NCBI GenBank assembly: GCA_016296655.1
Contig: JAEDIW010000066.1
Span: 1-9,884 of the forward strand
Direction of reading: 5' to 3'
Origin: Treponema sp.
GTDB taxonomy: Bacteria > Spirochaetota > Spirochaetia > Treponematales > Treponemataceae
Length of the DNA: 9,884 bases
Positions 1 to 6,139 of this stretch are shown piece after piece. The notes beneath the pieces were generated by a model, which saw only the letters and a program-made list of their open reading frames with translations, searched no databases and was not told the DNA's origin. A program made the position numbers and the translations under genes. How positions within the stretch are numbered: position 1 is the stretch's first letter; every line of letters begins with the position of its first letter.

Positions 1-523
1 ATGTGTTTTGAATAAGTTGGCTTAAAGCATTTCCACAATTTGTTATGATTGTGCCTGAATTGGCTGCGGTACAGAGTATTGTTCTGCCTGAAACTTCATT
101 TACTTCAAGCTCTATAAGCCCGTCTGCAATGAGGACTTTTACTCCTGGAATGAGTTTTTCTGGGGCTTCCTGCCAGGAAAGGCTGATATGACAGATTTTG
201 CTGTCAGATTTTGCTGTACAGTAAGAACTGTCGGAAATAAGTTCGACTTTTTCGCCGGCATTTATGCTGATTTTTCCGTCATTTTCAACAAGACCTGTGC
301 GAATTTCAGGACCTTTTGTGTCGAGCAGAATGGCAACTGGAATGCCTAGTTCTGTTGAAATCTGCCTTACTTTTTGCATGGCTTGTCTGTGCCATTCATA
401 GCTTCCGTGTGAAAAATTAAAGCGGGCAATGTTCATGCCTGACAGAATCATTTGCCTGATTGTGCTGTCGCTGTCGCATGCAGGCCCTATTGAGCATACT
501 ATTTTGGTTTTTCGAGTAAACAT
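1..523 (-). CDS. pyk: Pyruvate kinase, N-terminal part (cut by window edge)
   Basis: Pyruvate kinase catalyses PEP + ADP to pyruvate + ATP in the cytosol, the last step of glycolysis. Translating the minus strand from the ATG at 523-521 gives about 174 residues beginning MFTRKTKIVCSIGPA. They continue through the family blocks MNIARFNFSHG (about 30-40) and AILLDTKGPEIRTG (about 64-77), the latter with the Asp and Arg of the active-site neighbourhood, into the beta-barrel B domain, which includes VLIADGLIELEV. The remaining two thirds (rest of A domain, C domain) lie off the left edge. The start matches the family N-terminus exactly. No Shine-Dalgarno precedes it, and a TATACT box ends 6 nt upstream, so the mRNA may be leaderless. 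The last residues (about 162-169, NCGNALSQ) fall where NKGVNLPG is expected and match it poorly. The gene is divergent from the HTH regulator. Identity is very secure; intactness beyond the edge is unknown. Confidence 0.95.
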   Translation of the reverse strand, partial: MFTRKTKIVCSIGPACDSDSTIRQMILSGMNIARFNFSHGSYEWHRQAMQKVRQISTELGIPVAILLDTKGPEIRTGLVENDGKISINAGEKVELISDSSYCTAKSDSKICHISLSWQEAPEKLIPGVKVLIADGLIELEVNEVSGRTILCTAANSGTIITNCGNALSQLIQNT

Positions 524-529
524 GTAGGA

Positions 530-535
530 AGTATA
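530..535 (-). promoter_or_regulatory. Candidate -10 box for pyk (TATACT)
   Basis: On the minus strand TATACT lies six bases before the pyk ATG. A transcript starting 6-7 nt downstream of this box would begin at the ATG itself. No good -35 is present (GTTTAT at 17-nt spacing is poor), so the call rests on the -10 match and on the absence of a Shine-Dalgarno. Confidence 0.35.
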
Positions 536-687
536 CCGATTTTTCCTGGTTTATAAACAGTTTTTTTTAAATATATTCTGTAAAATATTCAGTAAAAACA
601 GGGGATTGCATGGAGAGGCAACGAAAAATAGCAGGATTTTTTTGTAATGTAAAGCAAGTTTGCTGGTTTTTTAATGGAAGGTAAGCT

Positions 688-768
688 ATGTTTTTGAAGC
701 AGAGTGGCTTTGCGGCAAGGATAGGAGGGGCTTGTCCACTGGAGCGAGCGAACGTAGTGAGCGAGTGA
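688..768 (+). CDS. Possible 26-residue small ORF leading into repeat copy 1
   Basis: An ATG at 688 follows a plausible Shine-Dalgarno (GGAAGG at 676-681, six bases away). It opens a 26-codon frame, starting MFLKQSGFAARIGG and ending at TGA 766-768. From codon 9 the frame runs inside the intergenic repeat. Repeat copy 2 is also preceded by ATG TTT TTG in the same phase relative to its GCGGCAAGGAT core, giving A-A-R-I in both. No known family is recognised and the peptide has no clear signal or membrane segment. It could be a small leader peptide or simply chance. Confidence is low because only two copies can be compared. Confidence 0.15.
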   Translation: MFLKQSGFAARIGGACPLERANVVSE

Positions 769-849
769 AGCGGATGAGCGGATAGCGAACCCCGGATAGC
801 CTGGTTTTTGTGGCGCGGAATGTAATGGAGCAGAACAAAAAGCCGCCCA
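711..849 (+). repeat. Structured intergenic repeat, copy 1
   Basis: This is one of two related elements in the window, in the same orientation as copy 2 at 8456-8606. Shared blocks are TGCGGCAAGGAT at the 5' end, then GGGCTTG followed by C/T-rich bases, a GGAGCGA block, GAACCC, TAGCCTGG or AAGCCTGG followed by a T-run, and AAAAGCCGCCCA at the 3' end. The middle here is rich in GAGCGAGCG-like units unlike copy 2. A 3' hairpin pairs TTTTTGT (805-811) with ACAAAAA (835-841), extended by GG (803-804) with CC (843-844) past a bulged G. The element fills the spacer between pyk and the HTH gene and ends 29 bp before the HTH start codon. It resembles a REP-like or MITE-like element; it is not an IS and has no transposase. 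Confidence 0.75.
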
Positions 850-865
850 TGTGCAGAAATTAAAA

Positions 866-873
866 AAGAGGAG
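866..873 (+). promoter_or_regulatory. Ribosome binding site of the HTH gene
   Basis: AAGAGGAG lies five bases before the ATG at 879. It is a strong Shine-Dalgarno that fixes the start. Confidence 0.8.
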
Positions 874-878
874 AATTT

Positions 879-1784
879 ATGACTTTTGGTGAAAAACTGA
901 AGGAATTGAGGCAGTGGAAAAAAATCAGTCAGGAACAGCTGGCAGAAAAGCTGTATGTTTCGAGGCAGGCTGTCACAAAATGGGAAAATGGAACGGGGAT
1001 GCCGGATGTTGAAAATCTGATTGCAATTGCAGCTTTGTTTAATGAGTCGCTGGATAATCTGCTCAGTAACGAGAAAACTATTCTTACAAAGCATGAGTTT
1101 TTATACGAAAGTAAAACAGAATACGATTTGGACGAGGAAAAGAGGATAGACATAAAAATTGGCTGTGCGCATGAGGTGGTTGTACAAAAAACTGAAAAGG
1201 AAAAAATTCAGATTATGCTGGCTTCGAACAAGCTTTCGCAGATAATGCAGGATGTAAAGGTAAAAATTCGTGAGGGTTCGAGGCGGATGGATGTTTTTGT
1301 AAACAGGAATAAGGATTTTTCTGATATGCAGGCCAGGGATTTTCTGGTTGTTTTGATAAAGATTCCTGAGCGTTTTGTTGCGCATCTGGAAATTTCGGCA
1401 GTTACGGAAAATCTTGTTGTTCGTGACATTCAGCTTGATAATCTGGAATTTTGCGGAAAACTTAAGAATGGTTTTTTTACAAATGCGTCGGGGCATATTG
1501 AACTGGATGTTTTTTGTGATATTAATGTTGAAGTTGACAGGTTCAAGGGAAAAATTGATTTTAACCAGCTTTATTCGGCTTCGGTTTTGAAAATAAAGTC
1601 GGGTTCCTGTTATTTGCGTAGAATTGGAACAAAAAACCGTTTTGTTGATTCAAATGGAACTTTGATTGAACTGCGCAAGAGCCGGAAAAATGACAGTGAA
1701 TATCTTCAGAAGTCTAAGGAATTTGACTTTATTGCTGAAATTGCGGGGCTTGCCAGTGAATTGAAAGTTATTAACGCAGAATAA
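879..1784 (+). CDS. HTH-XRE transcriptional regulator with C-terminal DUF4097-like domain
   Basis: This is a 301-residue predicted cytosolic DNA-binding protein. Residues 3-62 form a Cro/C1-type helix-turn-helix: FGEKLKELRQ, then SQEQLAEKLYVSRQAVTKWENG (helices 2 and 3 at about 17-36), then P-D-V-E-N-L-I and a terminal LDNLLS, as in HTH_3 proteins. After a linker (about 63-85) the rest, to about residue 270, is beta-rich with alternating hydrophobic residues (IDIKIGCAHEVVV, LEISAVTENLVVRDI, NGTLIELR). It fits the DUF4097 beta-helix/adhesin-like domain that often follows an HTH in Firmicutes and treponemes. No membrane segment or enzyme motif is visible. The domain probably senses a ligand or partner, but the signal and target genes are unknown. 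It has a strong Shine-Dalgarno and stands alone, so autoregulation or control of the divergent pyk is only a possibility. The HTH call is secure; the DUF4097 call is moderate. Confidence 0.85.
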   Translation: MTFGEKLKELRQWKKISQEQLAEKLYVSRQAVTKWENGTGMPDVENLIAIAALFNESLDNLLSNEKTILTKHEFLYESKTEYDLDEEKRIDIKIGCAHEVVVQKTEKEKIQIMLASNKLSQIMQDVKVKIREGSRRMDVFVNRNKDFSDMQARDFLVVLIKIPERFVAHLEISAVTENLVVRDIQLDNLEFCGKLKNGFFTNASGHIELDVFCDINVEVDRFKGKIDFNQLYSASVLKIKSGSCYLRRIGTKNRFVDSNGTLIELRKSRKNDSEYLQKSKEFDFIAEIAGLASELKVINAE

Positions 1785-1800
1785 GTTGTGGTATTTGATT

Positions 1801-1829
1801 TTGACGGTAATTGCCGGGTGAAATATGGT
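1801..1829 (+). promoter_or_regulatory. Candidate sigma70 promoter in the HTH-GNAT spacer
   Basis: TTGACG (1801-1806) and TATGGT (1824-1829) are separated by 17 bases. The spacing is ideal and the boxes are fair. A transcript from here would have a leader of more than 200 nt before the acetyltransferase start. A second, closer option is TTGTAG (1971-1976) with TATCTT (1993-1998), spacing 16. The remainder of 1785-2052 shows no gene and no convincing terminator. Confidence 0.3.
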
Positions 1830-2052
1830 TATAACAAAAAATTACAGATAAATTAAAGGAATTTGCAGTGAAATAACTTTTAATTCTTTTATGCACTGTG
1901 CTAGAATCTGTTCAGGTTGCTTGAGAAGCTGTTTGCAGAATTTTTAAGCTGCCTGATTGAAAAAAGTTTGTTGTAGCAACTGATATTTTCTTTATCTTAT
2001 GCTTATGCCCAAAATGATGGAAAAAAGTTTTTAGTTTTCTATGGAGAAAAAA

Positions 2053-2658
2053 ATGGAATTTCAAACAGAGCGTCTGATTTTGCGTTCATGGAAAGAAAGT
2101 GATGCCGAATCTCTTTTTAAATATGCCTGCAATCCTTCTGTAGGTCCTTCGGCTGGCTGGCCTGTTCATAAAAGTATAGAAGAAAGTCTTGGTGTTATAA
2201 AAAATGTGCTTTGTGGGAAAGAATGTTTTGCAGTTTGTCTGCGTTCTGATGATATGCCAATTGGCTGCGTGGAACTTATTTTGAATGACGCTTCGGATTC
2301 TGCTGGAAATAGTGATGAATGTGAACTTGGTTTTTGGCTGGCTCAACCTTTTTGGGGTCAGTCAATTATGAGTGAAGCTGCCGGCAGACTGATTCTTCAT
2401 GCATTTGAAGACCTGCACATGAAAAAAATCTGGTGCAGGTATTATGAGGGCAACGAAAAGTCTGAAAAGATTCAGCACCGTCTTGGTTTTGATTTTGTGG
2501 AATCGTGCAAAAATGTTGAAGTTCCTTTGTTGAAAGAGCGGCGCACAGTGTATAAAAATTGCCTGACAAGAGAAAAATGGGAAATGCGCAGAAATTTTTC
2601 GATTGCATTGATGTCATTGCTGGGAAGTGCGGAGGCTTTCGCAGGGATTGCTGTTTGA
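2053..2658 (+). CDS. GNAT-family N-acetyltransferase (RimJ/RimL-like)
   Basis: This 201-residue protein is predicted to transfer acetyl from acetyl-CoA to an amine, either a protein N-terminus or a small molecule; the substrate is unknown. It begins MEFQTERLILRSW, the standard opening of the RimJ/RimL/Acetyltransf_3 group. The acetyl-CoA loop is at about 98-109 (QPFWGQSIMSEA). It is followed by a helix, then NEKSEKIQHRLGF, the usual N-x-x-S...LGF motif, and a typical end near TREKW. The second Gly of the usual W-G-x-G loop is Ser here. About 24 extra residues follow (from MRRNFS), including a hydrophobic stretch ending AGIAV, which may be a read-through tail. I chose ATG 2053 over the in-frame ATG at 2041 because GGAG (2043-2046) sits six bases before it and the family starts here. 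The gene appears monocistronic. Confidence 0.88.
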   Translation: MEFQTERLILRSWKESDAESLFKYACNPSVGPSAGWPVHKSIEESLGVIKNVLCGKECFAVCLRSDDMPIGCVELILNDASDSAGNSDECELGFWLAQPFWGQSIMSEAAGRLILHAFEDLHMKKIWCRYYEGNEKSEKIQHRLGFDFVESCKNVEVPLLKERRTVYKNCLTREKWEMRRNFSIALMSLLGSAEAFAGIAV

Positions 2659-2761
2659 TTTTGTTTGCAGGGACTGAGCGGACTGATGCTTGAAATTGCC
2701 TGAATTTTTCTTTCTCTTTTTTGATTTTTTTTCAAATTTAAAATGTTTTCAAAAAAAAGAA

Positions 2762-2770
2762 TGATATACT
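2762..2770 (+). promoter_or_regulatory. Extended -10 promoter of the chemotaxis gene
   Basis: TGATATACT is a TG-n extended -10 with a near-consensus TATACT box (2765-2770). It lies 61 bp before the MCP start codon. AATGTT at 2742-2747 is a weak -35 with 17-bp spacing, as is common for extended -10 promoters. The region upstream is A/T-tract rich. Confidence 0.5.
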
Positions 2771-2831
2771 TTTATATTGGAAATCTTTAATAAATTTTTG
2801 ATACAGTTGCAGATTTCTTGTAGGAGTATTT

Positions 2832-4595
2832 ATGTCTGAAAAAAAAGAAGTAAGAAAAAATTCTAGTATTTTTGTGGTGGCGATTGCCAGTTTGAGTTTG
2901 TTTTTACTTGGCTTTTTTACACTTAACACAATTTTGCTTTATCTGATGTTCTGCAACGATTTAAAAAGCATTAACCTTAATAATTCAATAAATCAGGTTA
3001 GGGAAACTGCAAAAATTGCAGAAAAAATCTTTCAGTATTCTGAAAATCCTGCAGATGATTTACAGAAGCTTGTAGATGCGGAATCCAGACAAAATAATGT
3101 AGCTTATGCGGTTTTTATTGACACAAAGGTGGCTGCCATTGCTCACAGTGATCATCAGAAAATCGGTAAGGTTTATAGCGATGATTATACTGTAGCTGGC
3201 TGTTCAAAGGGCAAGGAAATGAATTCCAGGTTTTATGCCGATGTTCAGAAAATCTGGACTTATGATATTATGATTCCTGTTTACAAAAATGGAACTCAGG
3301 TTGGAGCAATTGATATTGGTGTGCCGGAAAGCGGAATTGTCGGCATTACTCAAAAACTTGTGCGGACGGAAATTTGTATTGGCGTTATTTGTTTTGTGCT
3401 TGCCATTGTTCTGCTTCTGTTTGGTCTTAAGGCTGTCTGTACGCCTCTTATTACTCTTAACAAGATTCTTGACGATATTTCACATGGAAATGGTGATTTG
3501 ACTGTTCGACTTCCTGAAAAAGGTATCAAAGAAATTCAGATGATTGCCCAGCTGTTCAATATAACGATTGAAAAGATTGCTTCTACTATTAAGCAGATTG
3601 GCATTTCTGCGGTGGAAATGAAGTCTATTGGTTCGGAACTTAAGGATAAGATGAATAATTCTCTGGCTTCTGTAAATGCAATTTCTTCAAATATTGAAAG
3701 CATCAACAATCAGACACTTGAACAGGATTCTACGGTTTCAAGTTCAATTTGTACAGTTGAAGAAATCCTTGATACAATCAGAACTCTTGACCAGAATATT
3801 GCAAACCAGGCATCAAATGTAAAATCTTCGGCAAATGCCGTGCAGCAGATGACTGATACAATGGAATCTGTAATGCAGACAATAAGCACCAATAATGAAG
3901 ATATTACAAAACTTGTTTCTGCTACTGAGGAAGGCAGTATTGCAATTGACCGCTCCAATGAAATTACTCAAAAAATTGCAGATGAGTCAGGCAGTGTTGT
4001 TGAAGCTTCTAATGTAATTTTGAACATTGCAGAACAGACAAACCTGCTTGCTATGAATGCTGCAATTGAAGCTGCTCATGCAGGTGAAACAGGAAAAGGT
4101 TTTGCGGTTGTTGCAGATGAAATCAGAAAGTTGAGCGAACAGTCTAGCCAGCAGGGTAAGGTTATTACAGATGCATTGATGGCTTTGAGTTCTCAAATTG
4201 AAACTTTGACAGCTTCTTCTGGCACTGTAGCTGAAAAATTCAAGATTATTTATTCTCTTATGGACAATGTAAAGAAAAACAGTTCGTCATTGCTTGATAA
4301 AATGTGCATTTCGAAAAAAGACAGTTCAAGTATGATTCAGTCCTTTGACCTTATTGGAGAAGCTTCGAAAGCGGTAAAAAATGGTTCGGAAATTCTTGTT
4401 GCAAAGGCTGATTCTGTAAACATTGAAATGAAAAAAATTGGTCAGCTTTCAAAATCTATTGCCAGCAGCATGAATAACATTAATGAAAGTTCTGCAATTA
4501 TAAACAGTACTTTTGAAAATGTTGCCCAGATTGGTGAAGAAAATCAGGCAAGGATAAATACTCTGAACGAAGAGATTGAAAAGTTTAAGGTTTAG
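2832..4595 (+). CDS. Methyl-accepting chemotaxis protein with Cache-like sensor
   Basis: This 587-residue inner-membrane chemoreceptor passes ligand signals to CheW/CheA. TM1 is at about 13-38, the periplasmic sensor at about 39-179, and TM2 at about 181-202. The sensor contains a Cache-type core, AYAVFIDTKVAAIAHSDH near 91-108, followed by KIGK and later MIPVYKNGTQVGAIDIG; its size suggests a single Cache fold. HAMP spans about 195-252, with GDLTVRLPEKG in the middle. The rest is the coiled-coil signalling domain, whose hairpin tip at about 397-430 reads IAEQTNLLAMNAAIEAAHAG and then GKGFAVVADEIRKL, an almost perfect match to the MCP signature. The C-terminus (EEIEKFKV) lacks the NWETF pentapeptide that tethers CheR/CheB in enterics. 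AGGAG at 2822-2826 fixes the start. The ligand is unknown. It is a single gene with its own promoter and a candidate terminator. Confidence 0.96.
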   Translation: MSEKKEVRKNSSIFVVAIASLSLFLLGFFTLNTILLYLMFCNDLKSINLNNSINQVRETAKIAEKIFQYSENPADDLQKLVDAESRQNNVAYAVFIDTKVAAIAHSDHQKIGKVYSDDYTVAGCSKGKEMNSRFYADVQKIWTYDIMIPVYKNGTQVGAIDIGVPESGIVGITQKLVRTEICIGVICFVLAIVLLLFGLKAVCTPLITLNKILDDISHGNGDLTVRLPEKGIKEIQMIAQLFNITIEKIASTIKQIGISAVEMKSIGSELKDKMNNSLASVNAISSNIESINNQTLEQDSTVSSSICTVEEILDTIRTLDQNIANQASNVKSSANAVQQMTDTMESVMQTISTNNEDITKLVSATEEGSIAIDRSNEITQKIADESGSVVEASNVILNIAEQTNLLAMNAAIEAAHAGETGKGFAVVADEIRKLSEQSSQQGKVITDALMALSSQIETLTASSGTVAEKFKIIYSLMDNVKKNSSSLLDKMCISKKDSSSMIQSFDLIGEASKAVKNGSEILVAKADSVNIEMKKIGQLSKSIASSMNNINESSAIINSTFENVAQIGEENQARINTLNEEIEKFKV

Positions 4596-4694
4596 TGGAT
4601 GCTGAAATAACTGTTGATGGGCTTCTGCTGACAAAGCTCAGGTCTTGAGACAGTTGTCATGCAAAACAAGTTGATTTTTTCTGCTTAAAAGATT

Positions 4695-4745
4695 ACCGCT
4701 GGTTTGGCTGCCGTTTACGGAGTTCATTTCAGCGGTTTTTATTTT
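4695..4745 (+). terminator. Candidate intrinsic terminator after the MCP gene
   Basis: ACCGCTG (4695-4701) pairs perfectly with CAGCGGT (4730-4736), and TTTTATTTT follows. The 28-base loop contains a small inner hairpin (CCGT-TT-ACGG, 4711-4720). It lies about 100 bp after the MCP stop codon. The long loop makes it weaker than the terminator at 8694. The rest of 4596-4830 shows no gene. Confidence 0.5.
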
Positions 4746-4830
4746 GCTTTATGATTGCAAAAACTGAAAAAAGGCGATGTGAAGGCTTGTGGCGAAAGCG
4801 TTCCGTTGCTTTATGAAGTGAAAGCTAGGA

Positions 4831-4859
4831 TTGCAAAATAATTAAAAATCATCTAGTGT
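4831..4859 (+). promoter_or_regulatory. Candidate sigma70 promoter of the thi operon
   Basis: TTGCAA (4831-4836) and TAGTGT (4854-4859) are separated by 17 bases. Transcription would begin near 4866, directly at the 5' edge of the TPP aptamer. That placement is the main support for the call, since the -10 is only a partial match. Confidence 0.45.
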
Positions 4860-4867
4860 AGTGTTGC

Positions 4868-4965
4868 TCATTGGGGTGCTTTTGCTTTGCAAATGGCTGA
4901 GATTATACCCACAGAACTTTGCATGAAGTTCCAACCTGATCCGGGTAATGCCGGCGGAGGAAGAT
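4868..4965 (+). promoter_or_regulatory. TPP riboswitch (THI element)
   Basis: The conserved THI-box blocks appear in order. GGGGTGC is at 4873-4879. A P3 hairpin pairs TTTGC (4881-4885) with GCAAA (4889-4893). The pyrimidine-sensing CTGAGA is at 4897-4902, then ATACCC, and a variable stem pairs GAACTT (4914-4919) with AAGTTC (4926-4931). ACCTGAT is at 4934-4940. CCGG-GTAATG-CCGG (4941-4954) and then CGGAGG complete the pyrophosphate side. By established TPP-riboswitch behaviour, thiamine pyrophosphate binding stabilises the fold and lowers expression. Here the GGAGG at 4956-4960 is both the riboswitch 3' end and the thiB Shine-Dalgarno, so control of translation initiation is the likely mechanism. 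No terminator or T-run lies between aptamer and gene. Confidence 0.95.
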
Positions 4966-6015
4966 ATGAAAAAATCTTCTATTTTTAAAATCTTTTTAAT
5001 TTTCAGTATTTTTGTTGGTTTGACAGTTTTTTCAGGCTGTTCAAAAACAAGTCAGGGAAAAGTTGATTCTGCTCGACTAAAGGAAGTTGTTGTTTACACT
5101 TATGACAGCTTTGTAAGCGAATGGGGTCCAGGTGCTGAAATTGAAAAGCTTTTCGAAGAAAAAACAGAATATGAATTGACTTTTGTTGATTGCGGGAACG
5201 GTGTTCAGGTTTTGAGCCGTGGCATTCAGGAAAAAGATGATGTTCAGGCCGATGTTATTCTTGGACTGGACAATGTTATTGCCGCTAAGGCAATAGAAGC
5301 AAAAATTCTTGCAAAATATGAACCAAAAGATGCGGCAAATGTAATTCCTGCAGATATAAGGAATCAGCTTTCAAAGGACTGGTATCTTACTCCGTTTGAT
5401 TACAGCCATTTTGCAATGATTTTTGACACAAAGTCTGATGTTCCATGTCCTGCAAGCCTTGATGATTTGCTTAATCCTGTTTACAGGAAGAAAATCATTT
5501 TGATGGATCCAAGAACTTCAACTCCAGGTCTTGGCTTTGTTGCATGGACGGTTTCTGTTTACGGGGAGAAGGTTCTAGACTTTTGGAAGGCTTTAAAACC
5601 TAACATTCTTACAATGGCTCCTGGCTGGAGTTCAGGCTACGGCCTGTTCAAAAAAGGTGAAGCCCCGCTTGTAATCAGCTATACAACAAGCCCTGCAAGT
5701 CATGTAGAATATGACAAAACTGACAGATACATTGCACCGGTTTTTGCTCAGGGGCATACAGTTCAGGTTGAAGGGGCTGGCATTTTGAACAATGCACCGA
5801 ACCGCAGGGGAGCTCAGGCCTTTATGGATTTTTTAATCAGCGCACAGGCTCAGGAAATTCTGCCGCTTACTCAATGGATGAATCCTGCAAACAAAAATGT
5901 GGCATTACCTGAAAGTTATAAGGCTGCAGCCCCTATACCAGAAAAAACTCTGGCAATTGATGTTGAAGCAACTGATAAAGCTGTAGACGGTATAATGAAA
6001 ATTTTGTCTGAATAG
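4966..6015 (+). CDS. thiB: Thiamine/TPP-binding lipoprotein of the ThiBPQ importer
   Basis: This 349-residue substrate-binding protein (TbpA) captures thiamine, thiamine phosphate or TPP outside the cytoplasmic membrane and delivers it to ThiPQ. Residues 1-25 are a lipoprotein signal: MKK, a hydrophobic core, and VFSGC with Cys25 as the lipidation site. This relaxed lipobox is typical of spirochaetes. The mature protein follows the ThiB pattern: VVVYTYDSFVSEWGPG at its start, ADVILGLDN, then DWYLTPFDYSHFAMIFD, DPRTSTPGLGFVAW and MAPGWSSGYGLFKKGEAPLVIS, and near the end a Q-x-W-M-N-P-A-N element. I chose ATG 4966, not the in-frame ATG at 4948. The latter lies inside the conserved riboswitch core, whereas 4966 has GGAGG five bases upstream and starts directly with the signal peptide. 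It is the first gene of the operon, and thiP begins 124 bp downstream. Confidence 0.95.
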   Translation: MKKSSIFKIFLIFSIFVGLTVFSGCSKTSQGKVDSARLKEVVVYTYDSFVSEWGPGAEIEKLFEEKTEYELTFVDCGNGVQVLSRGIQEKDDVQADVILGLDNVIAAKAIEAKILAKYEPKDAANVIPADIRNQLSKDWYLTPFDYSHFAMIFDTKSDVPCPASLDDLLNPVYRKKIILMDPRTSTPGLGFVAWTVSVYGEKVLDFWKALKPNILTMAPGWSSGYGLFKKGEAPLVISYTTSPASHVEYDKTDRYIAPVFAQGHTVQVEGAGILNNAPNRRGAQAFMDFLISAQAQEILPLTQWMNPANKNVALPESYKAAAPIPEKTLAIDVEATDKAVDGIMKILSE

Positions 6016-6128
6016 CAGGTTTGGCTGCTTGCAGACTGTTGTTGCCAGGAAGCCTTGCATGAAACTTTTAGAATGCAGGGATTTCTGGCGTTTTTTTGCA
6101 GATTTTGCTGCATGATTTTATGGCATTT

Positions 6129-6134
6129 GGGGAG
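6129..6134 (+). promoter_or_regulatory. Ribosome binding site deciding the thiP TTG start
   Basis: GGGGAG ends five bases before TTG 6140-6142. The next in-frame ATG (6158) has no purine-rich site at proper spacing, so TTG is preferred. Confidence 0.55.
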
Positions 6135-6139
6135 CGTTT

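Noticed and set aside
567..1094. 175-codon minus-strand frame across the repeat and the HTH gene
   Set aside because: It is antisense to the HTH coding region and to a repeat, with low-complexity composition and no ribosome binding site. Its end, FTEYFTEYI, comes from a short AT-rich tandem duplication.
2664..2690. GGACTGA direct repeat after the acetyltransferase gene
   Set aside because: Two seven-base units only, with no spacer regularity; not a CRISPR or meaningful tandem array.
6097..6112. Hairpin TGCAG/CTGCA between thiB and thiP as an attenuator
   Set aside because: Only five pairs and followed by TGATTTTA rather than a T-run; too weak to call.
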